From assembly GCA_029204225.1 (NCBI GenBank), contig CM055101.1, positions 4,839,246 through 4,903,245 on the forward strand: a stretch of DNA of 64,000 bases, read 5' to 3'. Source of the stretch: Diphasiastrum complanatum. Its lineage: Eukaryota; Streptophyta; Lycopodiopsida; Lycopodiales; Lycopodiaceae. The number at the start of each line of letters is the position of its first letter. Position 1 is the stretch's first letter. Shown here piece by piece: positions 11,238-23,330 of the stretch. A program made the translations under genes and the position numbers. The notes beneath the pieces were generated by a model. That model had not been told where the DNA came from, did not search any database, and saw only the letters and a program-made list of their open reading frames with translations.

Positions 11238-12619
11238 GTTGACACTTACTCGACGATGTGAGGGAACTCGGCCTCTAGCAGGACACCCATCTGAACATAG
11301 TTGGTGGCATCGTCCGTCATCACCGTAACGACATGCTGGGGGCCTATGGATAGTATGGAAGACCTAATGACATCGTACATGAACTCTGCAGAGATGACTC
11401 TCCCCCCCCTACTGCAATCCACGACTCTCAAAAACTGTGTACCCATGCAGCTGGAGACCAAGATATTGAGGATCGGCCTCCTCCTGACATCAGTCCAGCC
11501 ATCGGACATGATGCTACATCCATATGTGGCTCAGTGGCGGCGTAGAGGCTCCATCTCTCTAGACAAGGACTCAACCCTATCTCTCAGCATGTGTGTGCGG
11601 ACAACCTCTGAACCAGGGACTCTCCAACCAGGGCTGACAGACTGTGCAAAGCGGAATGCCCTTCTGAAGGGCTCAGAATCGGTGATGGCAAAAGGTAGGT
11701 TCAGCTCGTAAATCAAACTGGCCACGGCCTATGTGGCCTCTCTGTCCATGTGCGGCTGATGCGCACCGCGAATGGTCTGCTGCACAAGGGCTCTCCCTGG
11801 TGGGCGACGGGTGGTGGACCTCCAGCACGGTGCACCAACCGTGACGGGAATGGACGATGACGCGTCAGGCTGGGCACTGGTGGATGCATCGGCTGTAGAC
11901 GTGGAATGGGGAGAGTGGGATGCACTGGCAGGGATGGGTGCAGCAGCATAGGTGGGGTGCACTGGTGGAGGGGCAACATTTGGCATGGGGTACGAAAACT
12001 GCTGGCTGAGGAGGTCATCCGGATGGGAAGGGAAGGAAGAAGGGATCTCTTCCACATCCTCGAAGGCCTCAGCAGTAGCATTCTAGGCCTGCTCGGGTGG
12101 TGGAGAGTCCATGAGAAAGTTGTAAACTGGGGGAGTGCGAGCAACAATAGGTGGAGGTGGAACCACAGTGGCAACTGGTGGACGCGATGGGGGTGCGTGA
12201 GGCGGAACTGTCTGATGGGGATGAGGAGCAAAGGGACTGGACGAGGATGCACTCCCTCTCATCGTGCGTGCCAGCCAAGCAGGCAACAACTCTGGGTCAG
12301 CCACATAAGGAGCGGTGCAAAATCGGAGAATGCCTTCCGAAATGGTGTTCTCCCCCGCCACGGGCCGCGGCCCGTAGGTGTCCAGTAGTCGTTGCCGGTC
12401 GGGGACGGTCATGCTGCCACAAGGGGCAACATTCAAGGTGGCACCATTTTTGGCGCGTGCACCGAGTAGACGACCTTTAAGGCGAGTGAGGGATGCAGCA
12501 AATTCGACGAGACAGTATCGGCAGCGCACGATCTTCTGTCCGGTCTTGTTGGACTTGTCGGCAACCCGCCTGACAATGTCTACCTCGTCCCATAGACCGG
12601 AAAGGTCGGATTGCACCAT
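11238..12619 (-). pseudogene. hAT transposase (BED finger + DUF659-like core), truncated
   Basis: One continuous frame with three stops. From the ATG at 12617-12619 it gives a BED-type zinc finger (IVRCRYCLVEF...LTRLKGRLLG). The first zinc-ligand His position reads Arg or is displaced. A long Pro/Ser/Ala-rich linker follows, then SLIYELNLPFAI (start of the transposase core, about 11690) and YGCSIMSDGWTDVRRR (about 11512), the DUF659 hallmark, with TDDATNYV further on. Stops TAG 12083, TAG 11729 and TGA 11531 are each one C-to-T step from CAG, CAG and CGA. After FPHIVE a donor-like GTAAGTG begins; the next exons are absent. Transposases of this type cut and rejoin element ends in the nucleus. 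Confidence 0.75.
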
Positions 12620-12923
12620 TGCGATGGAGAAAACTAGGGAAAAAATGCAGATGAAGCTACAACTGGAAGGATGGATTGCTGGAAAAAAAAAGAGCAGGGT
12701 TCACTGTTGGGGAGACGCTGACAATGGGTGAAGGCAGGCGAAGGAAGTCAGATGTAAGGCAAGGCGTTGCGTGGGCGAAGGACGACAAAAATCCAGGGCG
12801 GAAACAACAGCGATGGCAGGAGGGCGCAAAAAAATTTCAGAGAAGAAGCGAGGGGGCGGGTAGTTTAGGTTAAAAAAAAAAATAAATAAATTAAATATTA
12901 AATATCAAATAATATATTATATT

Positions 12924-13005
12924 ATGGTACCGCGGTACCAACATGGTCCCGCGGTACGGGGATCCGTGGTACGGGGATCCGCGATACTGGGTACCGTGGG
13001 ATCTA

Positions 13006-13007
<2 letters not shown>
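12924..13007 (-). repeat. hAT 1 terminal/subterminal repeats
   Basis: GC-rich block in AT-rich surroundings with nested palindromic units (GGTACCGCGGTACC; two copies of CGGTACGGGGATCCG-like sequence; GGTACCGTGGGATC). It ends CTATG. Subterminal repeats of this kind are where hAT transposases bind. Confidence 0.6.

Positions 13008-13059
<52 letters not shown>
13008..13059. repeat. (AT)n microsatellite between two hAT ends
   Basis: 52 bp of pure AT. It joins the CTATG end of hAT 1 to the CATAG start of hAT 2 and supplies the presumed 8-bp target duplication of hAT 2 (13052-13059 and 18229-18236, both ATATATAT), which is not conclusive in a repeat. Confidence 0.9.
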
Positions 13060-13061
<2 letters not shown>

Positions 13062-13135
13062 TAGTTTCAGCGAATCGCGATTCGCCAGCTTCGCGATTCG
13101 GGAATCGCGATTCGCTGCAGCGAATCGTGGACAGA
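13060..13135 (+). repeat. hAT 2 left terminal and subterminal repeats
   Basis: Starts CATAGTTTCAGCG and contains at least four copies of a CGCGATTCG-type unit in both orientations. Mirrors 18140-18228. Confidence 0.75.
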
Positions 13136-14021
13136 ATCGTTAAAAAAAAAAAACAGAAACCCGATTTTCGGCCTCCTCCTCGCGCACAGAACCGCGCCAG
13201 CAGTGGAGGAGGCAAATTTCTTTTCTGAGAGCTGTGGGTGTCCAATCTTCGCAAGTGAATACTTGGCAGGCATCTACTCGACGATACGGAGTTGGTGTGC
13301 ACAGTGCCGGGTGGGTCTGAGCTTCGTGGAGAGCGAAACGACCAAATTTCGATATTTGGTAAGTGTAGGCTTGATTTTTTGCAATTGTTGACATTGAGCT
13401 GTAGGCAACCAAATCGAGCATAGTTTGGCTCTAGACCACCTTTCTTCACGCCCATGATGATTTTTACAGCATCAGTTTCAGCCATCACGACACGCCTAGC
13501 GAGATTTGAACACCACATTCCAAATGCTTGTGTATTTTGGCCATTTCCATAGAATGGCTTGTTGGAAACCGAGTGAGGTGATGTCTGAGCCTAGAATGCA
13601 TTTCCACATGCTTGCACAGACTCCTATGACCTCCGTTCCGCCCGTCTACGTCCGTATCACAAATTTCAATTTTCATGCCCAGATTCCATATTTTTTAGGG
13701 TTTAGGCGTGGACCATCCGGCAAACATCTGCTAGGGGCGCGGTTTAGGCCCACACTGCACTCCTTTATGCCTGCACGGACTCCGACACTAACGTCAGTCG
13801 CCTGTTATCCCTCATACAGAAATTATTCTATCCCACGCCCTAATCTCATGTTCTTCTTTGGCACTTGATATAATGTGTGAACTGGAATCGTTCTGATGTA
13901 TGCTCTGGTATTTTGAGCTCTATTTAAGCTCGGTAATGTTGTTCAATGCAATGTATTTTTTTTTCTACTGAACGTTTGCTTGATTATTTGTTGTTTGCAG
14001 GTTTAGGGTCGTGTTGATACG

Positions 14022-17000
14022 ATGCCAGTGCAGGACTGAGGCCTTTGGGCCGAGGTTGAGCTTACCGACGGGGATGTGGGCACACACCATGGCTCAGGCA
14101 CCCGCCTATGGAGATGCTTGCATTACGGTGGTCACTTCACGGGATCACTCACCAGGGTTAGGGCTCACTTGCTGCGGGTCAGAGGGCCAGATGGGCGGAC
14201 ATTGGGCATATCTGATTGCCCCAGGATTTCTGATGAGGATCTGCAGAGGTTGTCTACCATGTACGGGCCCGGTACTACATCACAGGGTTCTAGACAGGGA
14301 CAGGCAGCAGGAGCAGCTATAGGTAGGCATGCAGGAGGGCTCACAGGCAGACAGGCAGGGCCTACCATGGATATTGGGCCCAGTACATCACGGGCAGGGC
14401 ATGGTATAGCTGCAGGGCGTAGTACATCATGGGTTGGGCATGGTATAGGTGCAGGGCCCAGTACATCACGGGCAGAGCATGGTACATCTGCAGGGCCCAG
14501 TACAGCACGGGCAGAGCATGGTTCAGGTGCAAGGCCCAGTACAGCACCTTCAGTTCCATCCGCAGCAGCAGCAGGACCATCAGATGAGCATGTTGGTTCA
14601 GCAGCAACGGGTGCTTCTCGACCCTCCTCCTTGGCAGCAGATGCACCACATGCTTCGGCAGATGTTGCCAGAGAGAGTGACACACCCACAGAGCAGCCAT
14701 CCGTTGGGCATGCTAGACCACGAGCACCATATACACAGCAGAGAGGGGTTAGGCCCAGGCAGCAGACCCTTGATTGATGCGGCTGGTAGAGAGAGCAGCA
14801 GGCCCGTTGCACTCGACTGTGTGGCCAGTTCTTTTACGAGTGCGGCATTGCCTTTGCTGTTGCTGACACTTGGGTGTTCAGGGAGTTCTGTGCACAGATG
14901 GCGGCCGTGGATGCTACATGGACACCTCCCAGGCGAGAGGCGCTACGAGGGAGGTTGCTTCGTCAGGAGGAGGAGACCATCACGCGGGAGAGTTCCATTC
15001 GCTCAGCTTGGCAGCAGTAAGTAACTTGTCTTTGTAATCTCTTTGCATGTGTTTAGGATTTACTGGTGCCGTAATTTTTGCATGTAGCTAATGGGTGTTT
15101 TGCGGCAGGTATGGATGCACGATATTGAGCGATGGATGGACCGACATTCGTCGGCGATCCGTCATCAATGTCTTGGTTTCTTGCCCGCTTGGCACAGTAT
15201 TCCTACGTGGCGTGGATGCCACTCGAGGTGGTGACGCCATCACAGCCGATTTCATATGGGAGGTCATTAGAGATGTTATTGCTGACATCGGAGATGAGCA
15301 CGTGGTTCAGGTTGTCATCGACAACGCCTCGAACTGCAAGCAGATGGGCGAGATTATGATGAGGGAGCACCCCAGCATTGTGTGGACACCCTGTACTGTA
15401 CATTGCATAGACTTGCTCATCCATGACCTGTGTGTGCTTCCATGGATCAGAGAGGTATAGTTTGTTCTATTTGCTATGCTTTCTTCCTTTGATGCTGCTA
15501 ACCACATCTCAACTACTGTCTAAACTTTTTTACTGGGTGTTTGTGTTGCAGATCACTTCTACGGCCATGCGCCTGGTCACTTTTGTCACCAGGAAGAGGC
15601 GTGTGTTGGCCTTGTTCCGCACCTTCTCCACCCTAAACCTGAAGAAGCCCGCACCCACACGCTTTGCGTTTTACTTCTTGGTGCTAGAGCGATTGGTGGT
15701 GGTGAAGGATGCATTGCGGCGGATGGTTTCCAGCGTGGCCTTCTGGGACTTTACAGACCTCCCCCATTCGGCATTTTTCTAGTCCACTGTGTACGGCGAC
15801 GAGTTCTGGAGAGCTGCTGAGGAGATTAGTGGGATCCTACTACCCATTTACAGAGTGCTGCGTCTGGTAGACCATGAGGGTTGCACCGTCGGTCTCATTT
15901 ACGAGTTCATGGAGCGCTTCGGCGAGGGGATTCTGTTGTCAGCCTTGGACGAGCATAGGTATGACTCTTCAGTGTCTAGTTTGTTGTTTCTCACTCGAGT
16001 CTGATGCGTTTCTTTTATGCTATGGATTAGTGATTGTTGTAATTTGTCTGCTGCAGGAGGCGCGAGATCTCACGCATCTGGGAGGCCAGATGGGACTACT
16101 TCCACCGACCCATCCACGCCGTAGCCCACATGTTGCACCCCTTGTGGCGCTCTACGCGAGAGAGGGACGATCCGGAGCTGCACCAGGGATGGGTGGAGTA
16201 CACGGAGCGCGTATGGCCCGGACCAGGTACGTGTGAGAAATCGTTTGGTAGCAATGTTACTGCAGTATTGTACTCATTGGTAGTGTCTGAATTTGAGGGG
16301 TCCTACATGTGCCATGTTTTTCCTTTTGCCAATAGGTCCGATGCTGGCCAACATTGCAAGCCAGCTGCTCGCATTTGAGCGCTTCCAGTTTCCTTTCGAT
16401 GGAGAGCAGAGTCGGCGGAGGGAGGATCAGCTGAGGCCCGTTACATGGTGGTGCATCCACGGGCACAGCACAGGTGACCTGAGGCGATTGGCTGAGAGAG
16501 TCCTTGCACAGGACTGTTCTGCAGGAGCTTGTGAGCGGAATTGGAGCACCTGGGCCTTGTATCACGCAGAAGAGGAACAGATTGTCCATCGAGCAGTGTA
16601 GGCGGTTGGTGTTTGTGAACACCAACGGCCGTATGCTGAGGCGCACACGAGGAGAGGGTCAGATGCTCGAGGTGAGTCACATCATCACCCCTTTTTTCTT
16701 GGTATGCTTTGATGAATTGATTTGTTTTCAAAATATGCAGTGAGTTGCACAATACCTGCCTAACAACAATGTATTGTTTTTGGTTGCAGGTGGACCTCGA
16801 CACTTGCTTGGTGGATTCGATAGCTGCTGCTCCTCGGGCACCACCCACACAGGAGGAGATGGATGATGAGATCCATAGAGAGCTCTACAAACAGGCACAG
16901 GCTGACGCACGGGCTTTACGGCGGTAGAGGAGGACAGAGAGGGAGAGGGCTGAGGAGGGAGATGACGAGGTCTTGGAGGGTGGAGAGATGCTCGGGGCAG

Positions 17001-17561
17001 ACTATGTGGAGGAGGAGGAGTGGGTTGAGGGAGATACAGAGGAGGACGAGGAGATGTGGGCGGAGGCACAGGGGGATGACCTGGCTGACCTGCTGGTGGA
17101 CCCTGATGCAGAGACAGAGGAGGAGCCAGCCATTCCTGCACGTAGGCCTAGGGGGAGACCTAGAGGTTCTAGGAGGGGGGGGGCTGAGTACTCTTTTTGT
17201 AGATAGGAGTGGAGCATCACAGGCAGTCGTCGGCCAGGCATCATCACAGTGGGTAGGGCCATCCCAGGGCGTAGGGTTACGGCCACCTGACACACAGGCG
17301 CGACGGAGTAGACACGGGGCTGGGGGCAGCTTGATGGGGGCCAGAGGAGGGGAGACAGGCAGAGGCAGAGGCAGAGGTAGAGGCAGGGAGAGGGGGGTGG
17401 TCCAGAGCCAGGGCACGCAGCAGGGATCCAGAGCACGCAGCAGAACCAGGGCCACACCACGACATATGGCTCCCTCCAGTTCCGATTCATCTGCGGACCC
17501 ATGGGATCTGCAGTCCACAGATTCGGATGATTTATCCTATCATGACTCTGACGAGCCTTAG
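14022..17561 (+). pseudogene. hAT transposase gene (6 exons), broken
   Basis: Exons by splice signals and frame: 14022-15016, 15109-15454, 15552-15958, 16057-16226, 16336-16671, 16790-17561; each junction restores the frame. Order: BED finger (RLWRCLHYGG...RVRAHLL; the second zinc Cys reads Tyr), a 13-residue tandem repeat region and FFYECGIAFAV (core start). Then YGCTILSDGWTDIRRR and DNASNCKQM (DUF659), WTPCTVHCIDLLI, the dimerisation segment CERNWSTW...KRNRLSIEQCRRLVFV, and an acidic then Arg/Gly-rich tail. Lesions: TGA 14037, TGA 14775, TAG 14787, TAG 15780, frameshift near 16563 inside the dimerisation domain, TAG 16925, frameshift in the G-run near 17178. A 5' non-coding exon is likely, as an acceptor TTTGCAG ends at 14000. 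Confidence 0.82.
14376..14546 (+). repeat. 39-bp coding tandem repeat in hAT 2 transposase
   Basis: Four in-frame 13-residue units of pattern G-[PR]-S-T-[SA]-x-x-[GE]-H-G-x-x-A followed by a partial unit. They lie between the BED finger and the catalytic core. The DNA unit starts GGGCCCAGTACATCA. Confidence 0.85.
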
Positions 17562-17730
17562 TTATATAGTTTTCATTACGTTCATGGAACATCATTGTAC
17601 CCCTTTTTGGTGCCATGTGGCCCGATATTATATATTATGATGATCCTATTCACAGCATTGTTGTGATTCAGTATTGTTCTTTGTGGTTTTAGTTCAGTAA
17701 CTTCGGTTTTATGGTTTATGATTTATGGTT

Positions 17731-17732
<2 letters not shown>

Positions 17733-17810
<78 letters not shown>
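17733..17810. repeat. (AG)n microsatellite, 78 bp
   Basis: Pure AG repeat in the 3' untranslated part of hAT 2. Confidence 0.95.
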
Positions 17811-17813
<3 letters not shown>

Positions 17814-18139
17814 GGTTGTTTTGTCAAAAATTGTTTCATTTAAGGCTAAAGTTCAGAATGATTCAGCTAGGTTTTTGTTCAGCATGGTTTTAGTTCCGTT
17901 TGTTGTGAATCATGATCCAAGAGAGATAGAGAGAGGGAGAATCAGAGAAAGGGAGATTCCTGCTATGTTCACTGGGAATGCCCCAATGTGTTCTCTTTTT
18001 TTTATATGGGATGCAGCTTTAGCGTAAAGGGACCATCCTGCACCTGAAACAGTCGGCAAACTACACAATCATACTCCCCTCGATCAGAGCTTTCATCTGA
18101 TACCCATATTGCACAAAAAAATTCAAAAAAAAAAAAAAA

Positions 18140-18636
<497 letters not shown>

Positions 18637-18654
18637 ATTGCTTGCTTGCTTCAG

Positions 18655-18905
18655 GGTTATGAATTGGAGCTTATTCCAATGATGGTTGAGGGTGTTCCAG
18701 TGATGGTACAATGTTTGGAGTTTGTGAAGGAGTTATTGCAACAATCACAACAGCGTCGACAAGTTTTTGCTATTGTTTTGATTGCTAATATCATTAAGAA
18801 GCATCCAGCTCTTCCTCAAAGTAATTTGATGGCGGAAAAGGTACTACAAAGTTTGCTACCTCTTTCTGACCTTAAATCTAGCAATGATGAAGTTGCAAGA
18901 ACTTT
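18655..18905 (+). CDS. INTS2: INTS2-like gene, exon after the giant intron
   Basis: Begins GYELELIPMMVEGVPVMVQC directly behind the acceptor and continues FVKELLQQSQQRRQVFAIVLIANI and LLPLSDLKSSNDEVART. Animal INTS2 at this place reads GY-ELLPL..GIP.MH.CLDF, then LEKQIFAIQLL; the pattern G-[IV]-P, CL-[ED]-F, EL, QVFAI is shared. This is the clearest INTS2 match in the window. The 3' boundary is uncertain: a good donor GTAGGT starts at 18906 but leaves two bases, and an in-frame TAG at 18907 prevents use of the alternative donor at 18910. The next visible exon starts in phase 0, so either a small exon is missing or one of the two sites is not the real one. Confidence 0.8.
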
Positions 18906-18909
18906 GTAG

Positions 18910-19299
18910 GTCTCATGTTTTGCAACATTAGGTTTGTGTAATATTTCATTATTAGCGTGAGCTTTTGCTAACTTGCGCTAACAATTTGTTAGGGTATAAC
19001 TATATCTTTCTAAGTCTTTGCTAAGGCTCTTGCAATATTTAAGTTTTGGTCCACTGGCTCTTGAACAAACTTAAAATTCCCATAAGTTGAAGGTACATTC
19101 TTTCTTGACAATTTATGATAGTGAATGTCAATTCTAACATTTAGTTTTTCGAGCTTGTAAATAAATTATCATAATTAAACAAAAATATTCATTCAAGTTT
19201 TCATTTTGGTAGTTTGCCTCGATTTCAAGAGCATATCTTTGTTGATTTATTATCTTTAACAATATCCGAGTGTGTCCTTGTGACGACATTTATAGCACA
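18910..19299. other. Intron sequence, nothing recognised
   Basis: AT-rich, no coding similarity seen. Confidence 0.5.
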
Positions 19300-21440
19300 T
19301 TATGAGTTTTTGTGTATTGATCTTGTGTGAAGATGTACTAAGCTTATAGATCCTTCTCGTACCATGGGCCTTCCATTCCACTCGACCACTAACTATCTTG
19401 ATTTAAAGGATCAAGGGTAGGTAATTATGTCTCCAAGTTACAAATACCATAAGGATTGACGATCGAGAAATACATCAAAAGGCACACGACAAAGGTTATG
19501 GTACCATTCTTCAAGCACAAGACTGATAGCTATGAGCTCTTTTTTATGTGTGGAATAGTGCTACTTTTAAAAACAAAGACAACGACACTTATGCGTATAA
19601 TGACACAACTAGTTTTGTGTAAATGGCACCTAAACCTACAGAACTAGCATCGGTCTCAACAATGAACTTATTCTTATTGAAAACCGAGGTGACACCCAAT
19701 AAGAGCATCCGAGAGAAGTTTAGGGAATATCAAGAGTACTAGGAATGCAAAGGGACCCATAATGGAAGAATAAACTTGATGATGGCATCAGGAAGGAAGT
19801 GGCTAAACTTCACAAAAGTTGGGATATGTAGGATAGGCAATAGGTTACTGATCAAACCAGATTGGGGCAGTAGTGACCAGCGTTTCATAGACCTTTTTGA
19901 AATGCCTTTTTGAAAAGGGTTTGAAACGGGAAAGAATCGACAACCCTAGGAAAGAATCGGCGAATCGGTTTTAGGGGTTTTTTTTTAGGGAATTTTTTTT
20001 CTAGCCTTCTATTATAGCAAAAACAAGTGCTTTTTTAGTGTTCAAATTGCAATGTACATTATAATCAATTAACGATCAATCTTGAATCAAACTCTCGAGT
20101 CCCACCTATTGTGACGATTCATATCAAAACATGAGTCTTATTCTAGCTCAAAATGAAAAAATAGTAGCAAAGTGAGGAATGGGCTTGTGGAAGTGGAGAG
20201 CCAGTCCAAGAAACATATAAATTTGGTGAACATAAATAGGAGTGTGCCAAGCTAGAATAACTTGAAGCTTACCAGGAACAAGATGAATATGGCCATTGGG
20301 TATGAAAAATCTAGAAAATCAATCTCAAGACCAACAAAAGAGCATTTGGACCGTGTGATCGACAAGGAAACAAAAGACAACATCAAATGCTCGAACATAG
20401 TAATGCTATGAACAAGGATGCCATCAAAATAAACAAATACACAGAGGCCAAGAAGGTGGCGCATGATATTATTCATGACATTTTGAAAGGTAGGTGTGCC
20501 ATTAGCAACACCAAAAGGTAGGACTTCAAATCCATAAATGCCAAGATGAGTTCATAAAGCAATCTTATTTTTGTCTGAAGGATGCACGCAAATTTCATGG
20601 TAGCTAGAATGGAGATCATTTTTTGAGAAAATTTTGGCCTCTGTATTAGGAATAAGGTACCGATTACGAATGGTAAGCACATTAATCATTACAAGGATGC
20701 TTGGAACCATCTTTTCTGTCAACAAGTAAATGGGTACACCAAAGGGGCTATGACCGAGAACAATTGGGCCTTGTCTTAAAAAGTCATGCAGACATTGGAC
20801 TTCATCACATTCAAGTTGAGACATTCTATAGAGAGCACGAGAAGGAGTGGAAGAACCAAGGAGAAGGTCAATATGGTGGTTGACATCACTCAATGGTGGT
20901 AGTGTGGCAGGCTCATCAAAAAATGCTGAAACTGTTGTAAAAGATCAGAAATCACTTGAGGTAGTGATAGAGCTGATTCCTGAAGAAACAATAGGTAGAT
21001 TTGGTGCATCTTGAACCACATGAACACATAACTACCGCACAACAAGCCTTTGGCAGGTTCCACATGAACTGTTTACCAGACACCAGTTAGTAGTCCTACT
21101 AAGAGTCGGTGCCGATGAATTCATAGGACACATCATTGTGAGTAGAAGAGAGTGATTGATGCTGAAGATATAGAGTAATAGAGCCAAGGAAAGAAAACTA
21201 ATCTGGTTCAAGAATTATATCATAGTGCTCATGAGAAATATTGTGAAAATTAGCTTACCCAAGGAAATATGGAATCCGATATTCAATGTCTTGAAGAATC
21301 TGAGTACTTGAAATGATGTGGGAACTCAACCTCGACACACACTTCTGCAACAGGAGTAGCTCATATACGTGACAAAATCTAAGTGCATAAGAAAGAACAA
21401 GTACTGCCAGTATCCACTAAAAAGCTGCCCACCCAACAAT
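19300..21440 (-). mobile_element. Ty3-gypsy pol remnant (protease, RT, RNase H)
   Basis: Read on the - strand from right to left: a protease core FLVDTGSTCSFLCT (about 21425-21385), the RT (DVNHHIDLLLGSSTPSRALYRM, HSPFGVPIYLL, IRNRYLIPN, FSKNDLHSSYHEI; 20893-20552), then the palm box YFDGILVHS at about 20425, in which the usual second Asp is Gly, and an RNase H start FIVETDASSVGLGAIY (about 19690-19630). Several frameshifts and stops separate these. HHIDL...PSR..YR and the RNase H ETDAS motif are Ty3-gypsy signatures. No LTRs identified. Confidence 0.78.
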
Positions 21441-22559
21441 AGCACAAAAAAATCCATCAAGTGATAGATGAAGAAAACTACATAAATAAGGCCAGCCCTA
21501 AATATAAATGCGTGAATAAAGCTTTTAAGCTTGCATATATGTAAAAAGGGCTAGTGGCCAACAAATAAATCGAAGGGCTGTATATATTTAGTAAAAGCAT
21601 GATGAGGCGAGTAAAATGACATGAGTCCATAATTGGCAAGAGGGAATGTGGACGAAATTCATGCCAAAATGAACGTGAGGATGAGTTGAATAGAGAAATG
21701 ATGAGCCTCTTATTTTTAGCGCACTCATAAACTGTCTTTTCATGGTAGCTTTTTTGGGTTTCTCTCCAGAGAGGGGCGAAGTGGGCTTGGTTTGGGCAAC
21801 AAGATGTAGGTTGTGATATTTGCCATCATACCAGGTGTTTCTTGGGAACTCGTGTCTTTTTGCTCTAGAGTTTTTGTTGGATTTGAATGGGAATGAAACT
21901 GATGCTGTAGAGTGAAGAGACGTGGTGAGATATCTGGCTTGAGTTTAAGTGTATCTAAAGAGAATTTACCAAGCAGAAATATGAGGGATTTTTGGTATTT
22001 GGGGGCGTATGTTGGATTGAAAGTGTATCTAGGTGCATGATTAGGAGGAACATGTGGGGGTGGATGTGATTGGTGATAAAAGCCCATGTAAAAGAACATG
22101 TAAGAATAATCTAATAAAGTAGCTGGAGATATTACCAAGCCAGAGATGTGAGGGATCAAAGCTGGTGATCTCAAGAGATCAGCCACTATGTTGTGTCCAT
22201 CATTGTTAGGATGGCACATGAAGCTACCTGGATAGACAATCATAAATGGCCAACTCATGTGCTTCTCCTAGCTGTAGTAAGTCCTGTTTATATCTCGTGA
22301 CAGGTCCATTCTATCATTTGAGGATTGTGAAATGCCTAGCTTTGTTGAGTCAAGTGCATAAATGCGTGGTTCCCCTTAAGATCATTAAACATGAACTGTT
22401 TTCAGCAGTGTTGGAGTTGAACTCACCAATAACAAGGCATGTCCTCTGTCGGCAAATGTGGTGACATTCTCCGTGATCCTATCAAAATGAGACCTGTGCT
22501 ATCTTTAAAGCTGGATGTCTCGAGAGAAAAATAGCAAGCTTCCGTAGAGATATCTCTGT
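21441..22559. other. Unassigned intron sequence
   Basis: A 172-codon - strand frame (22258-21740), rich in Pro, His and Ser, could be the decayed gag/linker of the gypsy remnant next to it, but I see no gag motif. Confidence 0.3.
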
Positions 22560-23330
22560 CTAGTCCAATGATATGCCCAATGATCTTGATCTAAATGAGC
22601 TCTATTTTCTCATCCTGTTTGACCTTTGATGAATTATCTCATAATGAATCTCTATGAAGGCCCCAGAATCTTTGTCACTTTGTGATTTCATCGCTTCTTG
22701 TAAATTGAAATTCAAGAAGCCTAGAAATGCAGATAGACCCTACTTTGACTTTCATGAATATTTGAAAAGAACAAGATATCTCCATCCTCTATAAAATCCC
22801 ACAGATCTCTGGATGTGGATGAGGAATGGATGCTATTACAATTCCATAGCCTTATTCGTAGTACGTACCAAGGCTATGCTACACCCTGAGTTTCTAACCC
22901 CTTATACATCAGTACTAGGTGGGGATCTCCTCTCCATAAATATGGGTCTCCCATCTTTGAATATTACAACTTGCTTGACTCTTTTGCCTCTTGGAAGGCT
23001 TTCTTTCTCTCTAGAAGATGCAGATGGATGGAAGTGAGATCATCATTCATGAAAATCCTAGCGATCTTAAGTCTTTACTTTTTGTTTGAGAGTGTTTCTA
23101 TTGAGATTCAATTTATCAAATCGAATAATTACTCGTAAGTGTAATTGTCTTTCTTTGTTCTCTGGGCTCTCTCTATGCCCGTGTTTCTCAACCCTAAGGT
23201 CCCTTCAGGATTGTTCTTGGCTTCTTTCATTTCATCTTTGGTGTCTTTAATCCCTTTCGCTCTGATATTAAAAAATTTGCTTTCCCTTGAGTGTTCCTCG
23301 GTCGAGTTTATTTTAATCATTTTGGCCATC
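22560..23330 (-). mobile_element. Antisense fragment of the same LINE family
   Basis: Read on the - strand: an ORF1 part (EEHSRESKFFNIRAKGIKDT...LGLRN, 23300-23150) that lines up with EERSREQKAYNIRVRGITNS...LGHHN of the LINE at 4770-4880. A KAFQEAK-type C-terminus follows (about 23010-22980, compare 5055-5080), then WNCNSIHSS...DLWDFI (about 22850-22790), matching WNCNDIHSS...DLLDFI of the endonuclease. Several stops; 3' part missing. Confidence 0.7.

Larger units (their letters stand above)
11230..13007 (-). mobile_element. hAT transposon 1, 5' part only
   Basis: The - strand transposase gene starts at 12619 and is cut off after the first DUF659-like block at about 11238. The right end (12924-13007) is rich in subterminal repeats built on GGTACCGCGGTACC and GTACGGGGATCCG and ends CTATG at 13007. 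That is the mirror image of the CATAG with which hAT 2 begins. The other terminus and the dimerisation domain are missing. The element abuts an AT microsatellite shared with hAT 2. Confidence 0.7.

Noticed and set aside
11713-12388. Overlapping + and - strand frames in other phases (for example 11713-12252 and 11906-12388)
   Set aside because: Shadows of the Pro/Ser-rich linker of hAT 1 in GC-rich sequence; the frame with BED finger and DUF659 is the coding one.
13003-13518. 171-codon - strand frame ending in Ile-Tyr repeats
   Set aside because: Includes the translated AT microsatellite and hAT end repeats; no family resemblance.
14165-14812. 215-codon - strand frame over hAT 2 exon 1
   Set aside because: Opposite-strand shadow of the 39-bp coding repeat and linker.
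16728-17616. Long - strand Pro/Ser/Leu frames over the hAT 2 3' exon
   Set aside because: Complement of the acidic and Arg/Gly-rich transposase tail; no domains.
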